NCBI GenBank assembly: GCA_019925795.1
Contig: CM034314.1
Span: forward strand, 32,915,774 to 32,979,773
Direction of reading: 5' to 3'
DNA from: Dendrobium chrysotoxum
Taxonomy: Eukaryota; Streptophyta; Magnoliopsida; Asparagales; Orchidaceae
Length of the DNA stretch: 64,000 nt
Below, piece by piece: positions 10,663 through 21,595 of this stretch (positions are counted from its first letter, which is position 1; every line of letters begins with the position of its first letter). A program made the position numbers and the translations under genes. The notes under the pieces are model-generated. The model did no database searches, was not told where the DNA came from, and worked only from the letters and a program-made list of their open reading frames with translations.

Positions 10663-11290
10663 TCAAGCATTTATATCAATCACTCCTAATCTGGTTCTCA
10701 AAATGCTGAATGAGTCAAAGGCCAGTGGTTTAGTGAATATGTCAGCCAGCTGATTTTCAGTTGCTACATGATGTAGCTCAATATCCCCTTTTGTAACATG
10801 GTCCCTAATGAAGTGATGCTTATATCAATGTGTTTAGTCATAGAATGTTAGATTGGATTCTTAGAGATGTAGATGGTACTAGTATTATCACACAGAATAA
10901 AAATTGTGCCAACAGGTAACCCTAATCCAAAACTTGTTGCTTTAACCAAAGAACTTGAGCCACACAACTTCCTAAGGCAATGTACTCAGCTTCAGCAGTG
11001 GAAAGTGCAACTGAGTTCTATTTTCTACTGGACCAGGAGACTAAAGAATATCCTATGAATTGATACATTCTAGAAGTGCTCTTTTTATCCACCCTACACC
11101 CTACAAAGTTAGAATCAGAATACCCAAGAATCTCAAAGGAGGTGCTGTGCCTAGGGTACCAGATTCCTAGGTTTGGGGTCCCTAAAAGATATCTAAGAAT
11201 TCTCTTAATAGCAGTCAGGTGGGACTCTTTAGGATCAGCCTGAAACCTAGCACAAAGACAGACACTAAACATGATATCAGGTCAGCTAGC
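10663..11290 (-). pseudogene. RNase H domain of element A
   Basis: C-terminal pol domain, which removes the RNA strand of the RNA-DNA hybrid. Seen in order on the minus strand: CARFQADPKESHLTAIKRIL, YSDSNFVGC (usually YSDADFAGC), KSTSRMYQFIG and SLVSWSSRK, then degenerate codons, then HHVATENQLADIFTKPL and a final LGVIDINA before the stop at 10663. This is the standard copia RNase H and tail, and the ending matches element B. Several stops between 10700 and 11020 break it. Confidence 0.88.
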
Positions 11291-12110
11291 AGTCAGGTAA
11301 AATAGTGATCCTATTATTCCACTATACTTCTTCTGATCAACAGATTTTCACTTGAATCCTTATCTAACAGAACAGAGGAGCTCATGGGAGTATTGATTGG
11401 CTTGGCTTTATCCATTTCTTATTTCTTCAAAATATCCATAGTGTATTTAGATTGATTGAGAAAGGTTCCATCATCCGTTTGCCTTATGCTAAACCCCAAA
11501 AAGTAGGACAATTCTCCCATCATACTCATCTCAAACACCTTACTCATTATTTTAGAAAACTCATCACATAAATATTTTTCAGAAGATCCAAAAATTATAT
11601 CATCAACATAGATCTGGACAATGAGTAAGTCTTACCCTATTCTCCTCAAAAAAAAGGGTGGTGTCTATGCTCCCCTTAACAAACTCTCTTTATAACAGGA
11701 ATGTGCTAAGCCTCTCATACCAAGCTCTGGGTGCCTGTTTCAATCCATACAAGGCCTTTTTTAATTCATAAACATGATTTGGATATTGGGAACTCTCAAA
11801 ACCTGGGGGTTATTCTACAAAAACATCCTCTTTTATTACCCCATTTAAAAGGCACTCTTGACATCCATTTGAAACAGCTTAAATCCCTTATAACTGGTAA
11901 AGGCTAGTAGCACTCTAATGGCTTCCAATCTAACTACGGGGGCAAAGGTCTCCTCAAAATCAATCCCTTCAATCTGATTATACCCCTTAGCCACCAATCT
12001 TGCCTTATTTATCACCACCACACCAGAATCATTCATCTTATTCTTAAAGACCCACTTGGTTCCCACAATACTTTAATTTTAAGGTCTTTTTACTAACTCC
12101 CAAACATCAT
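11291..12110 (-). pseudogene. reverse transcriptase domain of element A
   Basis: Copia reverse transcriptase, which copies the element RNA into cDNA. The N-terminal palm is open at 11845-12066 (GTKWVFKNKMN, ARLVAKGYNQIEGIDFEETF, PVVRLEAIR, FQMDVKSAF). The catalytic box reads YVDD at 11599-11610 on the minus strand, so the active-site aspartates are intact. Stops at about 11800, 11630 and 11540 interrupt the frame. The start of the domain (FWNLAMQEELNQF) is still fused to the integrase tail in the 12079-12915 reading. Confidence 0.92.
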
Positions 12111-13290
12111 TCCTTACAAACTGATTCAATTCTTCTTGCATAGCTAAGTTCCAAAAATCATCCGAAAGGGCTTGATTGATGTTGGTGGGTTCAGTCATTG
12201 AGATAAAGGCAGAGTAGTTTACTTCCTTCCTAAGTCCATGCCTAGTCTTAACGCCTTCAGAAGGGTCTCCTAGGATCAGTTCTTTAGGATGACTCAAAGA
12301 ATATCTCATATCTCTAGGCAATATGGTTTGAGGTTCTACCCTCTCCTCCAAATTTGTATTTCCAACCCCTTGGGTAATTTCCTCTACCTCTTCTTCTTCC
12401 TCAATTCTATTCCCCTTAGGATCAGATTCATCAAACACCACATGAGTTGTCTCTTCCACCACCAAAGTCCTTTTATTGAACACCCTAAAAGATTTCCCCA
12501 CACTAGAATAGCCTAAGAACACTCCTTCATCAGATTTAGGGTTAAACTTTCGTAAGGGTGATTTTCTGTTGTTCAGAATGAAAACCTTACAGCCAGTGAC
12601 ATGGAGGTGGGACAGGTTTAGAGTTCTACCCTTAATGATCTCATAAGATGTCTTATTCAGTTTTGATCTCACATTCACCCTATTCAGCACATAACAGGCA
12701 GTGTTCACCACTTCAGCCCAGAAGTATTTTGGAAGTGAATACTCGGTAAGCATGGCTATAGCAGCTTCCACTAAGGTCCTGTTCTTCCTTTCAGCTACCC
12801 TGTTCTGCTGAGGGGTCCTAGGAGCTAAAAAATTATGACTAATCCCTTGCTCCTCACAAAGACTTCCAAATTTTACATTTTCAAACTCTCCACCATTATC
12901 GCTATGAATAGTCAAGGTCTCACAACTTAACTTCCTCAGAATCTAAGTGGAGAAGGACTTAAACTCATCAAATGACTCAGATTTATGGGACAAAAATTTA
13001 ATCCAAGTGAACCTCGAGTAGTCATCTACAATCACAAATCCATAGACTTTTTCCCCTAAGCTGGCAGTGTTAATGGGTCCAAATAGGTCCATATGAAGAA
13101 CTTCTAAAGGTCTAGAGGTGCTAATATCCTTAACAGAGTGAAAAGAGGAGTAGACTTGCTTCCCTAACTGACAGGCATCACACAGGTGATCCTTAGTGAA
13201 CTTAAACTTGGGCACACCTCTAACTAAGTCATTTTGGGTGATGCTCCTAAGGGTTTTCATACTGGCGTGACACAATCTCCTATGCCACAA
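12079..13290 (-). pseudogene. integrase of element A
   Basis: Zinc-binding N-terminus (WHRRLCHAS ... LCDACQLGK, 13150-13290), then the core with catalytic D (LHMDLFGP), D (IHSDNGGEFEN) and E (PQQNRVAERKNRTLVE), all retained. The C-terminal region carries GYSSVGKSFRVFNKRT and an acidic linker. One stop at about 12940 separates two open readings of 115 and 278 codons. The enzyme inserts element cDNA into the genome. It is the best preserved domain in the window. Confidence 0.93.
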
Positions 13291-13700
13291 CTAAGACTCA
13301 TCAGCAGCAGTTCTTAAGCAAATTGAATTCTCAGATTTAATGCAACTTACATCCAGCTTGTAGATGTTGTTGATCATTTGTCCCTGTAAAATAACTTTAT
13401 CATTTAAGCTTAAAATGCTGCCAGTTGGTAGGAAATTGATGCTGTATCCTTTGTCACAAAGTTGATTGATGCTCAGTAAGTTGTGTTTCAGTCCATCTAC
13501 AAGCAAGACATTGTCAATCATAAAATTCTTTGAATCACCAATTATACCTGAGCCTACCACCCTCTTGCTGGTGTTATCTCCAAGTGTAACCTTGCCTCCA
13601 GCCCTGGCCTCCAACGAAAAGAACTGATTTGCATCTCCAGTCATGTGTCTAGAACATCCACTGTCCAGGTACCACATGCTCTCATGAGGTCTTGTGTGAG
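13291..13700 (-). pseudogene. aspartic protease and pre-integrase region of element A
   Basis: Begins WYLDSGCSRHMTGD, the copia protease active site with D-S-G intact, followed by VTLGDN and VVGSGIIG. It continues as VLLVDGLKHNLLSINQLCDKGY, the usual segment before the integrase zinc finger. 128 codons are open. The protease would cut the Gag-Pol polyprotein. Confidence 0.92.
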
Positions 13701-15529
13701 AGCATTCCTACAAAAATATCAAATGTCAGTCTTAGGAATCCAAACAGGTTTGGGTTCCTTCTTATGAAAAGAAGAATGTAATGCATGCCTGCTGTGCAGT
13801 GAAATAGGCAGTTTGGGCCTCCACACCCAGTGTGTACTACGGTGAACAGTGCAGGTATGAGAAATGTGTCCTAACATGCCACATGAATAACATCTAACAC
13901 TAGGAAAAGGATTAACTAAACGTCGTGAGTGATAGTATCTCTTCCTAGATGTGTATGAAACATGCTTTGATGAATTTTCAACAGATTTTTTAAAAGATGG
14001 CGGTGCATAAAACTGTTCAAAAATAAGTGGTTTTTTGTTCTTTTCAAAAGCAGCAATTTTCACTCTTAAAAATTCATTCTCCTTGTTAATACTAGCAATC
14101 TCAAAGGTTCTTGCACTTTCATTACTTTCTAAATCACATGTCATATCACTCAATTCTTAAAAGCAGCTTCTAATTCAACATGCAATATTTTTAATGCATC
14201 ATGCTCAACAATTAAATCAGACTGCTTTCTATTCAGTTCATCAAACTCATCAAGTAAAGACATGTGATTGCTATCAATAGTGGAAAGATCTTTAATCAAA
14301 ACATCATGCTCTTTTTGCAAAGTCAAATAATCCAATTTCAAGCCAGCATGGGTTTTCTTAAGCTTCCTATACGATGCATGAATTTTTTCAGATACTTCAA
14401 GTAATTGATCGTAAGTAAGCTCACATACCTCTTCCTGGTCTGACTGACCAAGGTGATCATCAGCCATCAGACACAAATTTGTTTCCTCCTCTTCAGCTTC
14501 AGTCTCAGAGGAGTCGGATGCAGAGTCTGCCCAGAATGCCTTCTATATCCGCTTCTTGTCCTTTCTGAACTTGTGTTTCTCCTCACCCTTCTCCTTGCTT
14601 GGATGAGCTTTAAGTGTAGGATAATGAGCCTTAATGTGTCCAGGCTTTCTGCATTCAAAACAGATAGTGTCAGATGAACCTTTAAAATTCTTGTTGTACT
14701 TACCCTTATTCCACTTCTGAAAGTTCTTTTGTGTCTTCCTTAGAAAGCTTTTGAATTGCCTTGTGATCAAGGCAACGTCATCATTATCAGACCCAGAAAA
14801 AATAGTATCACTCTCATCGGCCTTCAGTGCCACTATTTTCTCCTTGTTCTTCTCACCTGCATCAAGCTGTCTTTGGTTCACCCCTTGCTCGTAAGCAATG
14901 GGTGATCCAAGTAAGCTTTTAATAGAGTAAGTATTTAAATCTTTAGATTCAGTGATCGTAGTTATCTTAGCATCATATGAAGGAGGCAAACATCTAAGTA
15001 TTTTGTTCACTCTTTCATAGTTGGTAAGTTCTCTTCCTAAGGCATGCAAGGAAATAACAATTTGAGTGAACCTAGTGTACATTTCAGAAATGGTTTCAAT
15101 AGGTTTCATGCAAAAAAGCTCGAAGTCATGCAATAGAATGTTTAACCTAGACTGTTTGACTTCAGTTGTACCTTCATACGTGATACACAATCTATCCCAG
15201 ATTTCCTTAGCAGTTGTACATGTAGAGACACGCATGTAATCCTCATATTTTAAAGCACAGAAAAAATAATTCAAGAATTTGGCATTTAATTATGCTAAAT
15301 CACGATCATCAAAAGTCCAATCAGCAAAGGGCAGTTCAGTTTTCACATTGTTAATCAATCTAAAAGGAGGTTCGTATCCATCCTTAACTAGCATCCACAT
15401 GCAATAATCAATTGATTGTAGAAAAGTGGACATGCGAGTTTTCTAAAAATCAAAAGGAATATTATCAAATAATGACGGTCGTGTGATTGAATAACCTTCA
15501 GCAGTATTATGATTACCAAAGTAAGCCAA
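13701..15529 (-). pseudogene. gag of element A
   Basis: Long Sirevirus gag in four broken pieces. In order: pseudo-start at 15529 (element B has ATG at the same place; here it is TTG), UBN2-type core (LNYFFCALKYEDYMRVSTC, GRELTNYERVNKILRCL) at 14880-15274, a first zinc knuckle CFECRKPGHIKAHY whose last Cys has become Tyr (about 14620-14665), a heptad-rich coiled-coil segment (14150-14440), and a second intact knuckle CYSCGMLGHISHTC (about 13850-13895). Gag forms the virus-like particle; the extra coiled coil and second knuckle are typical of Sirevirus gags. Stops occur at about 14545 and 14155. Confidence 0.9.
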
Positions 15530-15570
15530 GGATCAAATTCATAAGTTTTTAAAGTTAAATTTTTAATCCT

Positions 15571-15582
15571 GCTCTAATACCA
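15571..15582 (-). other. primer binding site of element A
   Basis: On the minus strand TGGTATTAGAGC, one mismatch to the initiator-Met primer site, two bases inside the 5' LTR. Confidence 0.9.
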
Positions 15583-15584
15583 CT

Positions 15585-16008
15585 TGAAAGTTCGATAGGG
15601 ATGTTAAGCCCTGTTAAACTAGTCCCAAGGCTAACCAAGAGGGGGGGTGAATTGGTTATTTAAAAATTTGAGAGCAACAATGAAAATCTTTTCGATGATT
15701 TACAGCGGAAACAAATAAGACGATCAAACAAAAAGATCAACCATAATTTCACCCAAGTAGTTAATCACAGAAAAATAAAAGTGCAGATACATTACAATTT
15801 CCCCTGAGTGTGTGTGTGCAAGGTTTCTTAGCTAGGGGATTCAGTTACATTATAATTGACTCAAGAAAAGAAAAATTATACATTGGACACACTTGGACCC
15901 GATCTTGAGTTGGCTTGAGTTGCTCGTGATCTTTTGTGCCTGAAACGGTTTAGCCAAGCAAAACACAATAGAGACATGTTTGTCATCATCAAAACCAGAT
16001 TTGTAATA
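15585..16008 (-). mobile_element. 5' LTR of element A, internally deleted
   Basis: 424 bp against 1628 bp for its partner. Both ends match the 3' LTR; about 1.2 kb between GTGCAGA (about 15786) and CCCCTGAGTG (about 15800) is missing, including the TATA box and all palindrome pairs. The joint holds 12 extra bases, TACATTACAATT, that also occur about 45 bp further on. As it stands this LTR could not drive transcription of the element. Confidence 0.92.
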
Positions 16009-16013
16009 TTTTC
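16009..16013. repeat. target-site duplication of element A, right copy
   Basis: TTTTC, identical to 7588-7592. Confidence 0.9.
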
Positions 16014-16361
16014 TACCTAGCTGTGGGGGCTAAAGGAGAGATACTATAGTGATAGTGCAATACTTGAAGTGTTGAACTCCGGGGAGTGGACGTAGGTCAA
16101 GGTTGACCGAACCACTATAAATCTCTGGTGTGTTTATTCTAATTTTTATTTTTTGCACTTTATTTTTCTACATTTATTTATATGATAATTGCTCGATGAA
16201 AATCTATGATAGTTACTCTCGTTCTATTTATTAGAACATCTTCATTGCTATTGAATTTTCTTACAAGTTAATTAGCTTCCACATTAAAGTAAAAGTATTG
16301 CTTTCGAATTAGTGTACCTATGGACAAGTTCACTTAGGCCTAATATCCTTATCAAACTTCA
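16014..16361 (+). mobile_element. LTR2 of the gag-only array, right part
   Basis: Continuation of 6260-7592 after element A. It matches LTR3 from about 20975 (CTAAAGGAGAGA ... CGGGGAGTGGA ... CACTATAAAT) and ends in AAACTTCA at 16361, followed by a primer site. Confidence 0.88.
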
Positions 16362-16363
16362 AG

Positions 16364-16375
16364 GGGTATTAGAGC
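16364..16375 (+). other. primer binding site of element D
   Basis: GGGTATTAGAGC, two mismatches to TGGTATCAGAGC, two bases after the end of LTR2. It shows that LTR2 also serves as the 5' LTR of a second unit. Confidence 0.8.
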
Positions 16376-16639
16376 GTTGTTCTCAAAAATTGTGTTTTAG
16401 AAAACCTAGAGGAAAATGAAACCCAACAAAATTTGGAAATATGAAAACCACATAAGACTATTATATAATTCATCCACCTTTATTTGATAAAGTTATGTTT
16501 AATTTTTGAAAAATTTACATGTGAACTTTTCTGCAATCAATTGCTTTTTTAATGTGGCATATGATTCAAACTGGTTATTTTGTACAGTCATAAATTATTA
16601 AATGAGTTAAAACTATCATTCCTTTTACTTAATGGAGTA

Positions 16640-17494
16640 GAGAAGAACAAATATATATACAACAGAATGCTAAAAGCTTAAATTACTTTTTCTGTGTACT
16701 TAAATCTAAAGATTATATGATAGTTTCTACATGTACCACTAACAAAGACATTAGGGATAGACTATGCATGACATATGAAGGCATCAGTGAACTTAAATAA
16801 TCTAGGTTGAATGTACTATTGCATGATTATAAACTTTTTTGCATGAGACCTTATGAGACTATCTTAAAGATGTATACTAGGTTTACTCAGATAGTGGCTT
16901 CATTGCATGTTTTAGGAAGAGAACTTTTAAACTTTGAGATGGTCAATAAAATTCTATGTTATATACCTAATAAATTTGATGCAAAAGTCACTTCTATATG
17001 TGAATCGAGAGACTTGAATGCTAATTTTATTGATAATCTTGTCAACTCACTCAATGCCTACAAGCAAAGTGTGACTCAAAGACTTTTGGATGTAGGTGTT
17101 GAGAAGGCTATAGTACTAAAGGAAAAAGATAGAGATAAAAATGGCATAGGAGATGATGAGAGTGAGGAGATAACAAGCCAATTTAAAAGTCTCCTGGAGC
17201 ACAAGCATGAATACAAGTGGAGCAAAGGTAAAATTTGTAAATTTGACAAGTTTGCTTCTAAAATTATTTGCTTTGGATATAGGAAACCTTGACATTTTAA
17301 ATACAAATGTCCTAATCTTAAGAAACACCATATAAAGGAAAAGGGTAAGGATAAGCTAATTGTAATAAAAGGAAATAAAAAGAAGCAAAATATCTCTTGG
17401 GTAGACTTATCTTCTGACTCATCAGTACAAGAGCACGATGATAAGGTAAAAAACTTATGCTATATAGTCAAGGATATGATTGGTAATTCCGATT
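16640..17494 (+). pseudogene. Sirevirus-type gag, element D
   Basis: Second gag-only unit. The open reading at 16807-17292 (161 codons) shows YTRFTQIVASLHVLGREL, VNKILCYIPNKFDAKV and DESEEITSQFKSLL. Upstream, NAKSLNYFFCVLKSKDYM and YEGISELK extend the homology to about 16640. The zinc knuckle reads CFGYRKP-stop-HFKYKC: the second Cys is Tyr and a stop follows, whereas element C keeps the intact knuckle. The reading ends near 17494 (IGNSD then stop). No pol follows. The N-terminal part of a full gag is missing between the primer site and 16640. Confidence 0.82.
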
Positions 17495-19707
17495 AGGTAT
17501 AAAGTATTGTTTATCTATTTTTGTGCTTGTTTCTCTATTTGTGTGTTTATTTATCTGTTTGTGTGTTTGTTTATTTATTTTGTGTGTTAATTTATTTGAT
17601 TTATGGTTTGTGAATTTTTTAATTTCTTACTGCAAGTAGTTCAATTTTAGTTGTATTTTCTCTCCTTTTTTGTGATGTCAAAAGGGGGAGAAGGTATGTG
17701 GTTTCATTGGTTTCATTAGTTTTTGAAAGTTTGTGAGGTGTGTTAAACCATAAAGAACTAGTCCCGAGGCTAACCAAGAGGAGGGGTGAATTGGTAGTTT
17801 TAAAAAAATATGACCAAAAATAATTTTGAAAACCTTTTTGAATATTTTAAAATAATTACAACTTCATGATGATGTGATTATGTTTAATGAAATAATATAA
17901 TAACTTCAATCACATAATCATCAACAGAAAAGTATAGTGCAAAAACTAATCAGAAAGAACACAACAGATTTTATAGTGGTTTGGTTAACTTGACTTACGT
18001 GCACTCCCTGGAGCCTCCCCTCCAAGTATTGCACTAACACAAAGTGACTCTCCTTCTGCTCCCACAAGAAGGCGGAGAAGCCTTTACAAAACTCATTTTC
18101 ACCAACCCGTTGAGGCAGAGAACCCCGACTCCTTTAGCTTCCTCCTGAAGCAGGCAGAGAACCATACCTTATTTCTCTTCCTCCAAAAGTAGGTAGATAA
18201 TCTTAATCTTCTTGCAGACAATCCCTCCTTCAGACTACAAAAAGATAAGGGATGACGACTCAGATCCATTCTTGGAGCAACCTTTGTGAACACCTAACAA
18301 ACTCCCCCTCCTAAGATCCTCTCTCTCTCTCCCAAGCTCTCCCACTCTCTCAAGACTCTCTCAGGAAAGGATAGCAACAAAATATCTTGACAGTAGAACG
18401 AAAGAGATCTTAAATAGAAGGGCTCAAAAATTGCCTTAAATTTCAAATTTTCTTTAAAGATCATCTTGGACGATCCTTCGATCGTCCTGTACGATTAGTG
18501 TAAATTAGCCCCTTTTGGCCTAGACAATATGGTTCTTTTGGAAGATTAGAAGATAAACTCTATTCTAATCATCTGGGATGATTATGCGATTATCTTGGAT
18601 GATTAGTTCAAATCAAGAATATCATCTTAAAGATAGTTTAGGGCATGCAGGAGAACTTATACTAGATAATCTCCAAATAAATTGATCGTCCAGGATGATA
18701 TCTCTATCATCCTATATGATTAGTTTAAAAATGCCAATATCATCCGGCACATAGTTCGGATCATCTAGGGAAACTTATGCTGGATGGTCTCAAAATGACT
18801 TGATCGTCCTGGATGATATAGCTATCATCCTTTATGATTAGTTCAAAAAAGCCATTATCATCCTACACACTGTTCAGGTCATTCAGGTGAAATGTACTGG
18901 ATGATAAGGATTTCTAATTTATTATTTAGGATGATCTAGCGATCGTCCAAGATGATATGATCGATCCATCAACCCTTAATTACTTTCCTTAATCACCTGA
19001 CTAATTTAGGCATGATTGTAATGGATCGTCTAAGATGATACACGTATCGTCCGGGATAATTAGATCAAAATTCTAAAAAAAAACTTGCCTACCTTAGTCT
19101 GACAGCTGAGAATTTCTGATTTGAGCATATCGTCCGGTACGATGGGTGTATCATCCAGGACGATCTGCTTAATCAGACTGACTTAACATGGCTTCTCTAA
19201 TTTGGGTTTCTATTTCCAAAGGATCGTCCAGGACAATATGACTATCATCCAGGATGATATTAACAAAATTTGAACAGAATTTCTAACTCCCTAAAACTCT
19301 TCCTCTGAGTGTGTGTGTGCAAGGTTACTTAGCTTGGGGATCCATTACATTACAGTTGACTCAAGAAAGGTCATAAAATTACATTAAACTTGAAATACAA
19401 ACATACTGACTCGATCTTGAGCTAGCTTGAATTATAATTTATCTTGTGAACCTGAAAGGTTAGGCACTCAAAGAAAAATAAAAATCTTTGTATCATTAAA
19501 ATCATAACCCTTGAATTCATATTTGCAACAGTTTTTTGGTTGCATTAGCTTCAATTTTTTTCTTTTCTCAAAAAATAAATAAATAAAAAAATATAAATTT
19601 TCCCCTATTTTTGATATAATTCTCTTAGTGAGGGGGAGATTAGGAGAAAAAAATGTTAATTTGTAATTTTAAACAATAATGTTTGCCACCATAAAAAAGG
19701 GGGAGAT
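17495..19707 (+). other. element D 3' noncoding region, interrupted by a solo LTR
   Basis: T-rich like element C. Purine tracts occur at about 17673-17696 (GATGTCAAAAGGGGGAGAAGG in part), about 19629 (GAGGGGGAGATTAGG) and 19693-19707 (AAAAAAGGGGGAGAT, adjoining LTR3). A solo LTR occupies 17724-19530. A full unit without the insert would have an internal region of only about 1.5 kb. Confidence 0.75.
17724..19530 (-). mobile_element. solo Sirevirus LTR with perfect target duplication
   Basis: 1807 bp, starts TGAAAG, ends ATTTGCAACA (plus strand), flanked by GTTTT at 17719-17723 and 19531-19535. It closely resembles the LTRs of element A. Eight palindrome pairs start at 18460, 18568, 18685, 18803, 18921, 19025, 19129 and 19223, and in every one the second palindrome begins 21 bp after the first. 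On the sense strand a TATTTAAG TATA-like box (about 18408-18416) follows the array. No internal region or second LTR is present, so it probably arose by recombination between two LTRs. Confidence 0.92.
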
Positions 19708-21320
19708 TGTTGCAACTCAGGCTTCCGAGTTTATGATTTTGATGATAACAAATATTAGAAATTATATCTTTATGTCTCTTAGTGTTCGTACTACATATTT
19801 TTTATTATGTGTACTAACAATTCAGGTACATCATGCACTAGTCAATGAAGATTCATAGTTTAAGATTCGGTAAAATAGGGCATGCTGATAGAGTATATAA
19901 ATTTATTTATCTTTCATTTTTTTGAGTCAAGTTATATAAAGGTGTATGCTAGCCTGGTGATCGTGAACACACACACTAATATGAATGAGATAGAGAGAAA
20001 AATTAGAAGAGTTATTTTTTGAACTAATTGTACTGTACGGTAGGTATTATACTATATAATCAGCTTATCATAAAATCATTGAAACGACTAATTTTAATTA
20101 TTAACGCTATTTGAACTAATCACATTGGATGATCTTAATCATATAGGATGATTAGTTGAAATCATGGTTTTAGCCACCAATAATTATTTTGACAATAATT
20201 TAAAATCCAAATTATATATTAATCGTGTTGTATGATATGTATCATACTATAAGTTATCAAATTTTGCCTAAATTAATCTTTTAATTAGGGATAAAATTTG
20301 GATTAATCTGTTTAGTGAGATTGTACTATACGATTATATAAATAATACTATGTGACCCGATTCCTATTGGGGATGATAATTTATCATCACCAATCATAAA
20401 GGATGATAATCCAATTTGATTGTTCTAATCGTGCTAGACGATGCATATAACGTACTAGACGATCAGCTCAAATACCTAAACTGATCGTACAGCTCATTAC
20501 TCTTTGTACAGTACTAATAGGAATATATTATACTAAACATACTGTACGATTTGTGATCATACTTGATAATTAGTGATGATAGAATTAAATTTATAGGGTT
20601 TCCTAAAGCTCTCTATGTAAGCTTTTTCATTAAACTTTGTAAGAGACTTTTTGCCATTCATTAAGGTGTTTCTTCTAAAATCATGAAGCGAGAGTCTTGA
20701 TCTAGGGTGAGAAAGGTTGGAGTTTGAGAGGGAGAAGATCCTTATGGGTTCAAGGGAGTGTGAGAGGGGGATTCGACATAGTTTCCTGCACCAAGGAAGG
20801 TGAAAGTGATTCCATGTTATTTGCCTCACCAGGAGGGTGAAAAAGATTCCAAGGTTCTCTGCCTCACCAGGAGGGTGAAAAGTATTCCTGGTTCCCTGCC
20901 TCACAAGGAGGATGAAAAGGATTATGATCCTCTGCTACATCGAGTTGGTGAAAGAGATTTTGTACGGGCTTCTCTGCCTAGTTGTAGGGGCTAAAGGAGA
21001 GACACTATAGTCATAGTGCTATACTCGGAGTGGACTCCGGGGAGTGGATGTAGGTCAAGGTTGACCAAACCACTATAAATCTCAAGTGTGTTTGTTTTGA
21101 TTTTTATTTTTTGCACTTTATTTTTCTACATTTACTTCTATAATAATTTCTTGGTGAAAATCAATGATAACTACTCTTGTTGTGTTACTTAGAATATCAT
21201 CATTGCTATTAAATTTTTGTATAAGTTAATTATGTTCCGCATCAAAGTGAAAGTATTGCTTTCAAATTAGTGTACTTAGTGACAAGTTGACTTAGGCCTA
21301 ACATCCTTATCAAACTTTTA
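19708..21320 (+). mobile_element. LTR3 of the gag-only array
   Basis: 1613 bp, starts TGTTGCAACTC after a polypurine tract and ends ACTTTTA (expected ACTTTCA). U3 has palindromes of the ATCATACTG-TATGAT type (20030-20580). Three copies of a 38-bp repeat lie at about 20812-20935. L1-1 coding sequence resumes at 21321. Because LTR1 is truncated, no flanking duplication can be tested. Confidence 0.88.
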
Positions 21321-21595
21321 GATTAATGATTCTAGTTTTTACTATTTTAAAAACTTTTTAAATAAAGATTTATGTCCTGATTTGAATATTGATTTCTTAT
21401 TTATTCATACTCTTATTTCTGACGAGTATAATATGATTCTTACTAAGATGCATTCTGAAGAGGAAATTTGGCTCATTATTAAAAGTTTGAATCCAGACTC
21501 TTTGGCTTTCCTATTTCTCATTTGAGTTTCATTGGTGACTTTATTATCTTTTCTAATGGTTCAATCAAAATGCTTTACTTTCTTTTTATATGTCT
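21321..21595 (+). pseudogene. L1-1 LINE, second segment: reverse transcriptase remnant
   Basis: L1-1 resumes here. FYYFKNFLNKDLCPDL and EEEIWLIIKSLN correspond to DYFKNVFNKD and AKEIWLIIKEMN in L1-2 (about 44120-44270). An internal deletion then joins this to FIGDFIIFSNGS, the counterpart of FADDFIIFTNGS, so the catalytic FADD box is changed to FIGD and most of the palm is lost. A solo LTR follows. Confidence 0.82.

Larger units (their letters stand above)
7593..16008 (-). mobile_element. Sirevirus element A (Ty1/copia, near-complete, degenerate)
   Basis: Whole element on the minus strand, 8.4 kb, bounded by a perfect TTTTC duplication and inserted into LTR2. In the sense direction: 5' LTR (15585-16008, internally deleted), primer site, gag, protease, integrase, reverse transcriptase, RNase H, 3' noncoding region, polypurine tract and 3' LTR (7593-9220). 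Compared with element B it lacks about 1.2 kb of the 5' LTR and about 1.7 kb carrying the additional ORF. Pol keeps long open stretches (278 codons at 12079-12915), so it is less decayed than B. Confidence 0.95.

Noticed and set aside
14453..14677. Plus-strand readings within element A gag, and similar shadows across pol
   Set aside because: They overlap clearly identified minus-strand gag and pol domains and show no motifs of their own.
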